Positions 33,141 through 42,940 of a DNA stretch of 64,000 nt are shown piece by piece. Below the pieces are notes generated by a model, which did not search any database, had not been told where the DNA came from, and was given only the letters and a program-made list of their open reading frames with translations. The stretch lies in assembly GCF_003350295.1 (NCBI RefSeq), contig NZ_QLYY01000013.1, positions 1-64,000 on the forward strand. Reading direction: 5' to 3'. The stretch comes from Vibrio tetraodonis. Lineage in GTDB: Bacteria; Pseudomonadota; Gammaproteobacteria; Enterobacterales; Vibrionaceae. Positions within the stretch are counted from its first letter, which is position 1, and every line of letters begins with the position of its first letter. Position numbers and translations under genes: made by a program.

Positions 33141-34569
33141 AAGGTATCTCCAATATAAACGTTGTTGGTGGGCCGACTAGGGACATTCGTCCCCCCATTC
33201 GACTCACCATAGATTCAACGATGGTTAAGCCTAAACCAAGACCGGCTTTACTAACAAATGGTTGACGCAATTGGCGCCAATCTTTTTGAGTTAACTCACC
33301 TTGGTCTATAAGCTTAACAGTAATTAAATTATCCTCTGTACCTATATCCAGTACAACAGGAGCAACCCCATATTTAATGGCATTGCGTATTAAATTATCA
33401 ATACAAGTTCCAAGCCAATAGACATTTAGCTTTGCGGCTACATCTTGATTGATTTTAAGTTTAACTTTGCCGTTAAATTCCTCATCAACCTTAAACTCTA
33501 ACCATTCTTTCACTGATGGAACCCATTCAGTGGCGAGCGGCTTGTTGTCAGACTGAAGATAATCTTTACTCGCTTCGGCAAGCTGTCTTAAACGGCGAGA
33601 ATCTTCACAAAGTCGTCGAAACTCATCGTATACAGATTCAGGTAATTTTTCGAACTCTCGTCTAAACCCTTCGACTGTAAGAGATAGACTCGCGATCGGG
33701 GTTCTAAGTTCATGTGTGAGTATCTGAAGAATCAACATTCGACTCTTCATCTCTTGTCGTTTTGTATTCCATCGATACACTGCCCAGCCTAACACCAGAA
33801 AGATGTTGGCAATGACAAGCACAACCATACTAATACGTAGGAACTCTGAATGGTCTTGTACATCCCAACAGAGGTTTCCTCGTCTAACGAAGCAACTGTT
33901 CGAGTCACCTTTTAGCGCGACGCTTAACCCTGCTTCATCAGCATTTTTTCTCCAAGTGCTCTCTGGAAAAACAAGATAACTGTCATTTTGCCTTAACCAC
34001 AGCTCGCCTTGCTCTAGAAACATGCTAGAACCGGAAATTAGCGCCATGATGGTTTCTTCGTCCATTCTTTGCAAACGACCCAACAATGTCACACGTGGTG
34101 CAAGCGGCCGCTCTTTTATGTGCATATATTGTTGTAACTGTTCTTGTTTTTCGGGATGAAGCTCAGCGTATCTTTTCGCATAGGTACCACCACCAGGGTG
34201 AATTAGCCCACTGCGAGCGAACCACTTTTGGCTTAACTTGGTACCTTTGCACATAGCTCGAGTAAAAACGAGAGGCTCTGTGATTAGTGGGCTGAGAGGC
34301 AGTTTACCTGTACAGTTTTGAGCAATTTGATAAAGGCGTTGTATGTCCCTCAACGGGTATGCAGACGTTTGCGGGAGCATTGAATTAGGTGTAATTAAAC
34401 GCGTGGGATAGTCTGACTGCAAAATACGAATGTCATAAGATGCAGTGAAAATATCTTGATTGAACGAGTCGACAAACTGATCAATTCGCTCAGGTAATGA
34501 ATTCGCGCTGGCCGTATTACATATAACTGCAATAGCGATCACCAATGTTTTTAAAACCGTTCTAATCAA
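33115..34569 (-). CDS. vxrA: sensor histidine kinase VxrA/WigK
   Basis: A 484-aa inner-membrane kinase: signal/TM at 1-22, a periplasmic sensor of about 230 residues, a second TM near 246-266 (MVVLVIANIFLVLGWAVYRW), then the HisKA domain with His286 in LTHELRTPIASL and a HATPase domain (NLIRNAIKYG, GLGLTIVESM). The long periplasmic sensor and gene order match V. cholerae VxrA/WigK, which responds to cell-wall-acting antibiotics. It heads the operon vxrA-B-C-D-yoaH. Confidence 0.88.
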   Translation of the reverse strand: MIRTVLKTLVIAIAVICNTASANSLPERIDQFVDSFNQDIFTASYDIRILQSDYPTRLITPNSMLPQTSAYPLRDIQRLYQIAQNCTGKLPLSPLITEPLVFTRAMCKGTKLSQKWFARSGLIHPGGGTYAKRYAELHPEKQEQLQQYMHIKERPLAPRVTLLGRLQRMDEETIMALISGSSMFLEQGELWLRQNDSYLVFPESTWRKNADEAGLSVALKGDSNSCFVRRGNLCWDVQDHSEFLRISMVVLVIANIFLVLGWAVYRWNTKRQEMKSRMLILQILTHELRTPIASLSLTVEGFRREFEKLPESVYDEFRRLCEDSRRLRQLAEASKDYLQSDNKPLATEWVPSVKEWLEFKVDEEFNGKVKLKINQDVAAKLNVYWLGTCIDNLIRNAIKYGVAPVVLDIGTEDNLITVKLIDQGELTQKDWRQLRQPFVSKAGLGLGLTIVESMVSRMGGRMSLVGPPTTFILEIPCETDTASC

Positions 34570-34678
34570 TGCAAAAATCTGTAAATCAATGGGTTAGATT
34601 TAGAGTAAAGTATTATCGCAAAAATATAAATTTCCAATGTGATATTGGTGTCAATAATGCTACCCGCAAAACGAAAGA

Positions 34679-34696
34679 AGCCAGCTAATGCTGGCT
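34679..34696 (-). terminator. terminator after pntB
   Basis: AGCCAGC / GCTGGCT stem with a 4-nt loop; on the minus strand it is followed by TTCTTTCGTTTT. Confidence 0.7.
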
Positions 34697-34714
34697 CCTA
34701 CTCGTCAGGCTATA

Positions 34715-36100
34715 CTACAGAGCTTTGGATATCGCGTCTACACTCTCTTTCGCGTCTCCGAACAACATTTGAGTATTTTCCTTAAAAAATAACGGGTTTT
34801 GTACTCCTGCATAACCAGTATTCATTGAACGTTTAAACACAATGACATTTTTGGCGTTCCAAACCTCTAGTACTGGCATGCCTGCGATCGGACTGGCTGG
34901 GTCCTCCTGCGCTGCCGGATTCACCGTATCATTGGCACCAATAACCAAAACAGTATCAGTTTCTTCAAAGTCTTCATTGATCTCATCCATTTCTAGGACA
35001 ATATCATAAGGCACCTTAGCTTCGGCTAATAGCACGTTCATGTGACCAGGCAACCGCCCTGCTACTGGGTGGATACCAAAACGCACATTCACCCCTTTAG
35101 ATCTGAGTTTTTCTGTTATTTCATGGACAGGATATTGTGCTTGCGCGACTGCCATTCCATATCCCGGTGTGATGATGACGGATTTAGAATTCTTTAATAG
35201 CTCTGCCACTTCATCTGCCGATGATTCACGATGTTCTCCGTGATCAACATCACTAGAAATCGAGACTTCTTGGCCAAAGCCGCCAGCAATAACGCTAATA
35301 AATGACCGATTCATTGCCTTACACATTATGTAGGAAAGAATCGCGCCTGATGAACCGACTAAAGCGCCAGTAACAATAAGCAAATCATTGGCAAGCATAA
35401 AACCTGCTGCTGCTGCTGCCCAACCGGAGTAAGAGTTAAGCATTGACACAACGACAGGCATATCTGCTCCACCGATGGACGCAACTAAATGATAACCAAA
35501 AGCCAAGGCAATCAATGTCATTAGGAATAAGGCAAGCAAACTTCCATCAGCTTCTACGAAACGTGTTAGCAACCAAGCAGACACAATGACAGCCGCCAAG
35601 TTCATTTTGTGCTTGTGAGGTAAGTTTAACGGAGATGAAGATACAACACCGCGCAGCTTTCCAAACGCAACCACCGAGCCAGTAAAAGTCACGGCACCAA
35701 TGAATACACCAAGAAAAACTTCGACCAAATGAATGACATGCTCGGCATGAGTCGACGCTTCAGGGGCATCCAGATAACTGTTATAACCTACCAGCACCGC
35801 AGCAAGTCCAACGAAACTATGCAGTATTGCAACCAATTCAGGCATTTCAGTCATTTCGACTTTCTTAGCATAGTGAATACCTATGGTTCCACCAATTGCC
35901 ATGGCAATAATGATCCAGACAAAGCCTTGGGATTCTGGACCAAAAATAGTGGCTACCAAGGCAATCGACATACCAGCAATGCCGTAGTAATTACCATATT
36001 TTGCAGATTCTTGTTTAGACAGACCCGCCAAGCTAAGAATAAAAAATAGTGCAGCAACAATGTACGCTGCTTGTGTTAGTCCTGCAGACATGTGTGTCAC
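34715..36100 (-). CDS. pntB: NAD(P) transhydrogenase subunit beta
   Basis: A 461-aa membrane subunit of proton-translocating transhydrogenase, which reduces NADP with NADH using the proton gradient. About eight to nine TM segments fill residues 1-265, then the soluble NADP-binding domain III ([66 protein letters not shown]). It starts 3 bp after the pntA stop. Confidence 0.95.
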   Translation of the reverse strand: MTHMSAGLTQAAYIVAALFFILSLAGLSKQESAKYGNYYGIAGMSIALVATIFGPESQGFVWIIIAMAIGGTIGIHYAKKVEMTEMPELVAILHSFVGLAAVLVGYNSYLDAPEASTHAEHVIHLVEVFLGVFIGAVTFTGSVVAFGKLRGVVSSSPLNLPHKHKMNLAAVIVSAWLLTRFVEADGSLLALFLMTLIALAFGYHLVASIGGADMPVVVSMLNSYSGWAAAAAGFMLANDLLIVTGALVGSSGAILSYIMCKAMNRSFISVIAGGFGQEVSISSDVDHGEHRESSADEVAELLKNSKSVIITPGYGMAVAQAQYPVHEITEKLRSKGVNVRFGIHPVAGRLPGHMNVLLAEAKVPYDIVLEMDEINEDFEETDTVLVIGANDTVNPAAQEDPASPIAGMPVLEVWNAKNVIVFKRSMNTGYAGVQNPLFFKENTQMLFGDAKESVDAISKAL

Positions 36101-36103
36101 TCC

Positions 36104-37642
36104 TTAATCTTTACGAAACATTTCAAGCATGCGTTTTGTTACAGTAAAACCGCCGAAGATATTAATGCTTGCAATCAATATGGCGATGAACGCTAAGAAG
36201 GAAACCGCTCCATTCCCTTGACCTATTTGTAACAGTGCACCTACGACGATAATTCCTGAAATAGCATTGGTCACTGACATCAGAGGAGTATGTAAAGCAT
36301 GTGTGACATTCCAGACAACGTAATAACCAACCACACAAGCAAGGACAAAAACGGTAAAATGACTCAAAAATGATGCTGGCGCAACAGAGGCCACCCAAGC
36401 AAAACTACATAAACCTACCCCGAGTGCAGCGAGCTTTTTAGTTCGAGACACTGGCTGATCTTTTTTCTCGGTATTTTTTGACACTTCTTTTGTTTGCTGC
36501 TGTGTTGGCTGAGCAGAAACCTGTATCGGTGGCGCTGGCCATGTAATTTCGCCATTCTTGACCACAGTCACCGCTCTTAGCACGACATCATCAAAGTCTA
36601 TATTGATGTTGCCATTTTTTTCCTTACATAGCAGCTTAAGAAGATTCACTAGATTAGTAGCGTAAAGCTGAGATGATTGAGTCGGAAGACGCCCAACCAT
36701 ATCTGTATACCCGACAACTTTTACGCCATTTTTCGTCGTTACGACTTTATCTGGCTTGGTATATGCGCAGTTTCCTCCATTCGCCGCCGCGAGATCGATA
36801 ACGACACTGCCAGGTCGCATGCTATCCACCATTTTTTTGGTAATGAGTTTCGGCGCGGGTTTGCCTGGAATGAGCGCTGTGGTAACAATGATATCGACAT
36901 CTTTTGCTTGTTCAGCATAAAGCTCTTCCGCTTTTTTATTGAATGCCTCTGACATTTCTTTGGCGTATCCATCACCTGATCCAGATTCTTCCTTAAAATT
37001 CACTTCAAGGAACTCTGCTCCCATTGATTGGACTTGCTCTTTGACTTCTGGTCTTACATCGAATGCACGAACGATGGCGCCTAAGCTACCTGCAGCTCCG
37101 ATGGCTGCCAAGCCGGCCACTCCGGCACCCGCAACAAGGACCTTAGCAGGAGGAACCTTTCCTGCTGCTGTTATTTGTCCAGTAAAGAAACGTCCGAATT
37201 CATGTGCGGCTTCAACGACAGCTCGATAACCGGCAATATTGGCCATTGAAGATAAAGCATCCAGAGATTGAGCTCTAGAAATACGCGGTACTGAATCCAT
37301 CGCTAGGACACTAATCTTTTTAGAAGATAGCTTTTCCATAAGCTCGGTGTTCTGAGCCGGCCAGATAAAGCTTACCAGTGTTGCCCCTTCTTTGATTAAT
37401 TCTATTTCTTTATCACTAGGCGCATTCACTTTAAGAATGATATCAGATAGCCATACTTCATCTTGGGTGACAATATTGGCACCGCTAGCCGTAAAAGCAT
37501 CATCACCAAAGCTGGCTAGCTCACCAGCCTTAGATTCAATATTTACGCTAAACCCTAATTTCAATAACTGTTCTACCGACTTTGGAGAAGCGGCTACGCG
37601 CGTTTCACCCGCAAGTATCTCTTTTGGTACTCCGATTTGCAT
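36104..37642 (-). CDS. pntA: NAD(P) transhydrogenase subunit alpha
   Basis: A 512-aa subunit with the NAD-binding domain I ([66 protein letters not shown]) and about four C-terminal TM helices (about 405-500). Operon with pntB. In V. cholerae pntAB also adjoin vxrAB (VCA0563-VCA0566). Confidence 0.95.
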   Translation of the reverse strand: MQIGVPKEILAGETRVAASPKSVEQLLKLGFSVNIESKAGELASFGDDAFTASGANIVTQDEVWLSDIILKVNAPSDKEIELIKEGATLVSFIWPAQNTELMEKLSSKKISVLAMDSVPRISRAQSLDALSSMANIAGYRAVVEAAHEFGRFFTGQITAAGKVPPAKVLVAGAGVAGLAAIGAAGSLGAIVRAFDVRPEVKEQVQSMGAEFLEVNFKEESGSGDGYAKEMSEAFNKKAEELYAEQAKDVDIIVTTALIPGKPAPKLITKKMVDSMRPGSVVIDLAAANGGNCAYTKPDKVVTTKNGVKVVGYTDMVGRLPTQSSQLYATNLVNLLKLLCKEKNGNINIDFDDVVLRAVTVVKNGEITWPAPPIQVSAQPTQQQTKEVSKNTEKKDQPVSRTKKLAALGVGLCSFAWVASVAPASFLSHFTVFVLACVVGYYVVWNVTHALHTPLMSVTNAISGIIVVGALLQIGQGNGAVSFLAFIAILIASINIFGGFTVTKRMLEMFRKD

Positions 37643-37887
37643 ACTGGTTCCTTGACTGCTGGCAACAATGATTCATTGTTTTTATCGAACGCTTTCACGA
37701 ACTTCAAGCACTTTGTATGGAAAATACAAAGTGCAGTCATATCTAGTTATCCATGGTGTGACAAGCTATAGATTTAGTGCAACAATTTTATCGCTTACAT
37801 AAAAATATGAGAAACAAATCGGGTGGAAATGAAAAAAGGATCCGAAAATCACGAATCCTCTTCTTAAAGCTGGTGGGTCACTACTCT

Positions 37888-38169
37888 TTAAGTGAATATG
37901 TCGCCTTTAGTTTGATCAATGAACATTTTCGCTTTTGCAAGCATGAACTCATTAGCATCCGACTCTGAAGCAAGGACATCCGAGCGTATAAAGCGATGCT
38001 CTCTGACTTCCCCTTCTATATTCTTGGTGATACGGCCAGCGATGCGAAACTGTCCACCTTCGGCTTGCGCTTCTTGGTAGATGAGAAACCCTTTGTACTC
38101 TTCTGGCTGTATATCCTTACTACTCTGTTCTTTTTGATTGTTACCAAACAGTCGAGAAAATAATCCCAC
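37888..38169 (-). CDS. HlyU-like (PF10115-type) small protein
   Basis: A 93-aa protein if begun at GTG 38169 (MGLFSRLFGNNQKEQ), which has AGGAG 7 nt upstream and the usual start of the family; ATGs further up overlap the preceding gene. The core reads YKGFLIYQEAQAEGGQFRIAGRI … EHRFIRSDVLASESDANEFML. The family is annotated as transcriptional activator HlyU-like, but it differs from the ArsR-type HlyU that controls rtxA in V. vulnificus and has no recognisable HTH, so no role in toxin control should be assumed. Confidence 0.75.
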   Translation of the reverse strand: MGLFSRLFGNNQKEQSSKDIQPEEYKGFLIYQEAQAEGGQFRIAGRITKNIEGEVREHRFIRSDVLASESDANEFMLAKAKMFIDQTKGDIFT

Positions 38170-38179
38170 TACTAAACTC

Positions 38180-38551
38180 CTAAGTACCATTTTCATTTGA
38201 TGCAAGCGGCTTTTCAAACCACTCTAGTTCGATGTCATCGTCAAATTTTGGTTTACTAAACACAACTGGGACTTCATCTTTGCGTTTACTTCTTCTGTCT
38301 TCAACTATCATAGATAAAGATGCTTTCACCGCGTCTTCAGAATAGCGTTTCAGCACCACGAGTCTCTCTTCCGATAAAGCCGAAAGAAAGTCTATATCAT
38401 AGCGAATATATACAGGTCGCAATTGACCAAGTGCCAAGCAAGCTAAGTCGGCAAGCTGCTCATGATCAAATCTATTGGTATATTCGCTATCAGCTAATAC
38501 TTGTCCAACTAAAGTTTCCATATAGTTATGAACGTCAACACTAATCTGCAT
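38180..38551 (-). CDS. ComFB-like protein
   Basis: A 123-aa protein starting MQISVDVHNYMETLVGQVLA, with LADLACLALGQLRPVYIRYDIDFL in the middle, the pattern of the ComFB family (VHNYME … alaLnrLpPrYv). ComFB proteins of cyanobacteria and others bind c-di-GMP. A response-regulator diguanylate cyclase is encoded 250 bp upstream on the same strand, so this may be a receptor for its product. ATG 38551 has AAGGGG 9 nt upstream. Confidence 0.65.
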   Translation of the reverse strand: MQISVDVHNYMETLVGQVLADSEYTNRFDHEQLADLACLALGQLRPVYIRYDIDFLSALSEERLVVLKRYSEDAVKASLSMIVEDRRSKRKDEVPVVFSKPKFDDDIELEWFEKPLASNENGT

Positions 38552-38799
38552 AAACCTCAACCCCTTTAAGATTTAGATTTCCTTGAGCATTAGCTAATGG
38601 TAAAACATATACCTCATACACCTTTACAAAAACACCATGCTTAAGCCACTACCGACATCAATACTCACTTTTCATTATCTATTCTAGTAAAAACCATGGC
38701 ATACCATCAAATAAAAGTGTCCAAATAAATTACCGCGCATCTTAGGATGCATGAGTGGGGTTGATAGTTTTTCAGGCGAATAAATAGTTGGGGGTACTA

Positions 38800-39753
38800 T
38801 TACGACAAAAACGTGAAACGGTTTCTGCCCGCCTTTTTAGATGCATAAAGACCTTTGTCAGCCATTGCATATACTTCTTCTGGTTCTTCTTTACCTGTGG
38901 GAGTAAAACAACAAATCCCTTGTGACACCGTCACAATGTCAGAAACGCCGCTATACTCATGCTTTATTACCAAGGCTTCTATGGTCGACTGTATCCTCAT
39001 CGCATGTTGTTTTGCATCTTCTTCATCGACATGTCCCAACACAACAACAAATTCTTCACCGCCATATCGGCCTACAATTTCACCACTGCGGGAGAAGAGT
39101 AAAGCTAAAGCTTGAGCCATTTCTATTAAACATTTATCGCCTTCAGTATGACCATAATTGTCGTTGTATAGCTTGAAATAATCGACGTCTAATAATATCA
39201 GACTAAGTGGCAACCCATGCCGACCATGAATTGAAATCATTTCTTTTAATTTTTCATCAACATAGCGACGATTTTTCACCTTAGTTAAACCATCTTCACT
39301 TGCAAGTTTTTCAAGCTCTTGATTTACCTTAGCAAGTTCAGCTGTTTTTTGGTTCAACTCTCTTCGCATAAACGCAATTCTTTGCATCGCAATAAGCTTT
39401 GAGCCTAACACTGTTTTATCAACGGGCTTGGTTAAGTAATCATCACCTCCAGCCTCGATGGCATTTGCGATCATTGCAGGTTCATCATGACTACTGAGGA
39501 AAATGATAGGTATCCATTCTTCATATAGTGAACGAATTCGTTGTGAAACCTCGAACCCATCCATTCCTGGCATAGAAATATCGAGTAAGACAAGATCTGG
39601 TTCAAAAACGGGATATAGTTCTAGAGCCTGCTCTCCTGATGCTGCCATTTCCACGCTATGTCCTAGTTGCTTGAGGCGAATAGCCAATTGCATGCGCTCC
39701 ATTTGCACGTCGTCGACTAGGAGAATTTTCATCGAAGAACCAGAGATTTTCAC
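38800..39753 (-). CDS. response regulator with diguanylate cyclase (GGDEF) output
   Basis: About 317 residues: receiver domain (MKILLVDDVQMER, phospho-acceptor in DLVLLDISMPGMDG, YLTKPVDK), a coiled-coil (about 135-165) and a GGDEF domain (LTKVKNRRYVDEKL, LLDVDYFKLYNDNYGH, VGRYGGEEFVVVL). The active-site GGEEF is intact; the I-site is degenerate (RSGE instead of RxxD), so product inhibition may be weak. GTG 39753 has AAGGG at 7-8 nt; ATG at 39732 (MKILLVDD) is an alternative start. No EAL domain. Confidence 0.88.
   Translation of the reverse strand: MKISGSSMKILLVDDVQMERMQLAIRLKQLGHSVEMAASGEQALELYPVFEPDLVLLDISMPGMDGFEVSQRIRSLYEEWIPIIFLSSHDEPAMIANAIEAGGDDYLTKPVDKTVLGSKLIAMQRIAFMRRELNQKTAELAKVNQELEKLASEDGLTKVKNRRYVDEKLKEMISIHGRHGLPLSLILLDVDYFKLYNDNYGHTEGDKCLIEMAQALALLFSRSGEIVGRYGGEEFVVVLGHVDEEDAKQHAMRIQSTIEALVIKHEYSGVSDIVTVSQGICCFTPTGKEEPEEVYAMADKGLYASKKAGRNRFTFLS
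38922..38934. promoter_or_regulatory. matS site (MatP binding)
   Basis: GTGACACCGTCAC fits the matS consensus GTGACRNYGTCAC at every defined position. MatP bound to matS organises chromosome terminus regions; the site lies inside the diguanylate cyclase gene, 12.6 kb from dif2. Confidence 0.75.
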
Positions 39754-39905
39754 GCGCATACCCTTTATTAACTAGACTGTAAAATCAGTTGCTTATAATG
39801 AAGGTTACTCTATGGAGGCCATTTCCTCCACTATAGTTGACATTTTATGTGGATTTTCTACGATAGCCGTCACTTATTTATTATAATCTAAGAGAAGTAA
39901 ATCTG

Positions 39906-40340
39906 ATGACTGAAGATACCCAAGCTCCCCCACTTATTGATCTTTCTACCGTTTCTGAAGAGCTACGTCGCGTTATAGAATTTGATAAGGTCCCCGAGCA
40001 AATGCATGCCATGGTGGCGTCAATTCATCAAGCTTCAGAAGATGCGGTTCGTGAAGCTTGGAGTCAACTACCAGCAAGTGCTCAAAACATTTTGGATAAC
40101 TTTGAACAATTTCATGCACTTGTTTCAGTTAGCCAAGCATTTGCTGGACTAAGTGTTATCGAAGAGCTTCAAACACAAGAACTACCACAAACTATCGCTA
40201 GTGAAGATAAAGAAGCGTATCAAGCTGACGTTATTGAACAAGTCATGCACAACTGCATCAAAGATATGCTCAAGCAAATTAAAAAAGCTAGGCGCGATCC
40301 TCTGCTAAAGCGTGAATTTACTCAAGTGTTTGCAAAATAA
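39906..40340 (+). CDS. hypothetical protein (DUF3069-like)
   Basis: A 144-aa, mostly helical acidic protein (LIDLSTVSEELRRVIEFDKV … EAWSQLPASAQNILDNFEQF … DMLKQIKKARRDP). No signal peptide or membrane segment. It may be the Vibrio family DUF3069, from memory only. AGAGAAG precedes the ATG. Divergent from the diguanylate cyclase gene. Confidence 0.65.
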   Translation: MTEDTQAPPLIDLSTVSEELRRVIEFDKVPEQMHAMVASIHQASEDAVREAWSQLPASAQNILDNFEQFHALVSVSQAFAGLSVIEELQTQELPQTIASEDKEAYQADVIEQVMHNCIKDMLKQIKKARRDPLLKREFTQVFAK

Positions 40341-40377
40341 ATTCGTCTTGAATTGGTATAGTGTGATGGGTAGCGAT

Positions 40378-41484
40378 TTACGTTTTGAGTACGATATCGT
40401 TTGTTGTCACACATACTCCTTTAATTTGTGCAAAAACGTCCAAGCCTTTCTTTAATTCCAGTTCATCTCTTGCCCACGCTGTTATTTCTGCCCATAGAAA
40501 GCGTTGCTCCGCTAATTCAAGCTTTACATAGACATTTTTGCTCTGGTCATCTTCATCTTGCTTAGAGATTTCAACAACTTTTGATGGCAATATATTACGG
40601 ATTGAGGTTTGAGATGGTTTATCTAGGGTAATAGATACATCAGCAGCCCTAACTTGAATCCTAAGCTTAGACTCGAGCGGTACTTCGAGCTTTTGTACCC
40701 AAAGCTCGACATTTTCAGCAAGTTTAAGTCGTGATAAAGCATAGTGTTTATTGTGACTGGCTAAACTTGCTTCAAAGAGCGAACGATGATGGCTTGAAGT
40801 TTGCCATTGACTCAATGCTGGGGTTTCCCAGATTGCTTCAAGAGGCCCTGAAGCAACCACTTTACCACTATCAATCACAACGATATGATTAGCGAGACGT
40901 ACAAGCTCATACAAACTATGCGATACATAGATAATCGGCAACTGTATTTCTTGAGCCAAATGCTCCAAGTAAGGCAATACCTCTTTTTTTAGGGGCATAT
41001 CAAGTGATGCCAGTGGCTCATCCATCAACAAAACGGCGGGTTTATATAATAGAGCTCGACCGATAGCAACTCGCTGTTTTTCACCGCCAGACAGCTGGCT
41101 AGGATACCTGTGAAGTAATGATTGTAAGTCAAGAAGGTTTAGTATTTTGTTAAAGTGTTGAGTGTCAGGTTGAGTCACTCCGTATAATAGATTCCCTTTG
41201 ACGCTGTAGTGTGGAAAAAGCCTTGAATCTTGAAATACGTATCCCACTTTACGTTTATGAGTAGGAACATTCAACTTAGTCTCAGAACAGAACAAAGTAG
41301 TTCCAGATACAATAACTTCACCTTGATCAGGCTGGTTTAGTCCCGCAATCACATTAATTAAGGAGGTTTTCCCAGCCCCCGACTTCCCGAATACAGATGT
41401 AATTCCTATATTTGGGATCGTGACGTCAATATCAAATTTTGTATGCCCCAGTTTTTGCTTAAAGCAAACACGTATATTGTTCAT
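40378..41484 (-). CDS. modC: molybdate ABC transporter ATPase
   Basis: A 368-aa ATPase with Walker A GKSGAGKTS, signature LSGGEKQRVAIGRALL, Walker B VLLMDEPLASLD and a C-terminal molybdate-binding (MOP/TOBE) region (SKVVEISKQDEDDQSKNVYV). The ATG at 41484 (MNNIRVCFKQK) overlaps the modB stop (TAATG) and is preceded by GGAGGG inside modB; longer upstream starts fall in modB. Powers molybdate import. Confidence 0.93.
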   Translation of the reverse strand: MNNIRVCFKQKLGHTKFDIDVTIPNIGITSVFGKSGAGKTSLINVIAGLNQPDQGEVIVSGTTLFCSETKLNVPTHKRKVGYVFQDSRLFPHYSVKGNLLYGVTQPDTQHFNKILNLLDLQSLLHRYPSQLSGGEKQRVAIGRALLYKPAVLLMDEPLASLDMPLKKEVLPYLEHLAQEIQLPIIYVSHSLYELVRLANHIVVIDSGKVVASGPLEAIWETPALSQWQTSSHHRSLFEASLASHNKHYALSRLKLAENVELWVQKLEVPLESKLRIQVRAADVSITLDKPSQTSIRNILPSKVVEISKQDEDDQSKNVYVKLELAEQRFLWAEITAWARDELELKKGLDVFAQIKGVCVTTNDIVLKT

Positions 41485-42170
41485 TATCCCTCCAATCTTC
41501 TTTGGCACTGTCTTGCAACGAGCTCGGAAATCATTAGTGAAGACAGCGCGATAGATAAAGAAATAATACATAAGCGCATAGTTTCAATTTCTGCACCGGG
41601 TGTTTCTATTGAAGAAAACATAGCGAGTGGAAGAGTTTGGGTTACTCCGGGGATATTGGAGACAAAACTTATCGTTGCCCCAAACTCACCTAAACTTCGA
41701 GCAAACGATAATAGTGTCCCGCTTACAACCCCAGGGAACATCAAAGGCAAAGTGATAGTAACAAAACGTCGGACCGGTGATGCACCTAATGTAGCTGCGG
41801 CTTGATCTAATTTAGGGTCAATGCTCTCAATACTTAGTCGAATCGAACGCACCATCAGTGGCAATGCAACAACAATGCTTGCGAGCACTGCACCCTTCCA
41901 ATTAAAAGAGAATACAATACCCAAATACTTGTACAACCACTGACCAATAAACCCTTGTTGGCCCATTGAAACAAGCAGTAAGTAGCCAATAACAACAGGG
42001 GGTAATACAAGTGGTAAATGCAAGAAACTGTCCAACCAACTTTTTCCAAAAAAATGTTTTTTTGCCAATAACCAACCGAAACCAATACCAATCGGCAATA
42101 GCCACAAAACAGTGTAAAAAGCGACCTTCAAACTCAGTATTAGAGCCTGATATTCATATTCAGAAAGCAA
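41484..42170 (-). CDS. modB: molybdate ABC transporter permease
   Basis: A 228-aa inner-membrane permease with about five to six TM helices and the EAA loop (IDPKLDQAAATLGASPVRRFVTITLPLM). Located between modA and modC; forms the channel of the molybdate importer. Confidence 0.93.
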   Translation of the reverse strand: MLSEYEYQALILSLKVAFYTVLWLLPIGIGFGWLLAKKHFFGKSWLDSFLHLPLVLPPVVIGYLLLVSMGQQGFIGQWLYKYLGIVFSFNWKGAVLASIVVALPLMVRSIRLSIESIDPKLDQAAATLGASPVRRFVTITLPLMFPGVVSGTLLSFARSLGEFGATISFVSNIPGVTQTLPLAMFSSIETPGAEIETMRLCIISLSIALSSLMISELVARQCQRRLEG

Positions 42171-42181
42171 GCTACTGACTC

Positions 42182-42940
42182 CTATAGAAAACCGTACTGA
42201 TTTAGTAAGGCCATGCCTTGTTTACTTTGCACAAAGTTAGCAAAATCAAGAGTTTTTGTATCAGAATTAAGTAATGCCATAGGGTATGTAATCATTGTAT
42301 GACTGGATGAAGGAAACGTCGCTACAACCTTAACTTTATTACTTGTTTGAGCATCAGTTTGGTAGACAATACCCAGCGGGGCTTCTTCTCGCTCAATAAA
42401 TCTTAGCGCCACTCTAACATTACTTACAGGGGCCAACTTATCGTGCAAAGACTGCCACACGCCCATAGTCTGCAGAGCCTGTTTGGCATAAATACCAACT
42501 GGTACAGCCCGAGTGTCCCCTACCACTAATCGCTTGTCTTTTAAGTGAGTTAACCATTGCTCTTTGCTGCTCACATCTAACGCCACTAACTGATTGTTCG
42601 GTGCGATCACGACCAGTTTATTACTCGCAACACTAGTGACGGCGTCACTTTGTATTTTGTTTTTTTCCACCAGATAATCGACCCATTGGGTGTTCGCTGA
42701 AATGTAGATATCTGCAGGTGCTCCGGCCAATATTTGCTTTGCAAGAGAAGAAGAACTAGCTAAGACAGGAACAACTGTAACGCCTGTTTTAACATAATAT
42801 GCATCACCTAATGCTTTGATTACATTAGTCAATGACGAAGCTGCGTAGACGTTGATCGATGTAGCATTAACGCCTGTCGAAACCAACAAAACAAGGAATA
42901 GGATGATGGCTCTATATGCACAGTACGTTTTTAGGTTCAT
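42182..42940 (-). CDS. modA: periplasmic molybdate-binding protein
   Basis: A 252-aa substrate-binding protein with a Sec signal ([20 protein letters not shown]…GVNA) and the ModA pattern: [19 protein letters not shown] (oxyanion-binding Ser residues), FNAS-equivalent [19 protein letters not shown], and [17 protein letters not shown]. The ATG overlaps the cobQ stop codon (ATGA), an unusual coupling of cobyric acid synthase with molybdate uptake. A matS site lies inside the gene. Confidence 0.92.
   Translation of the reverse strand: MNLKTYCAYRAIILFLVLLVSTGVNATSINVYAASSLTNVIKALGDAYYVKTGVTVVPVLASSSSLAKQILAGAPADIYISANTQWVDYLVEKNKIQSDAVTSVASNKLVVIAPNNQLVALDVSSKEQWLTHLKDKRLVVGDTRAVPVGIYAKQALQTMGVWQSLHDKLAPVSNVRVALRFIEREEAPLGIVYQTDAQTSNKVKVVATFPSSSHTMITYPMALLNSDTKTLDFANFVQSKQGMALLNQYGFL
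42636..42648. promoter_or_regulatory. matS site (MatP binding)
   Basis: GTGACGGCGTCAC matches the matS consensus GTGACRNYGTCAC at all defined positions and is a perfect 5+3+5 palindrome. It lies in modA, 3.7 kb from the other site. Confidence 0.8.

Noticed and set aside
37888..38169. HlyU regulator of rtxA
   Set aside because: The product belongs to a different HlyU-named family without a helix-turn-helix, so control of the toxin operon is not supported.
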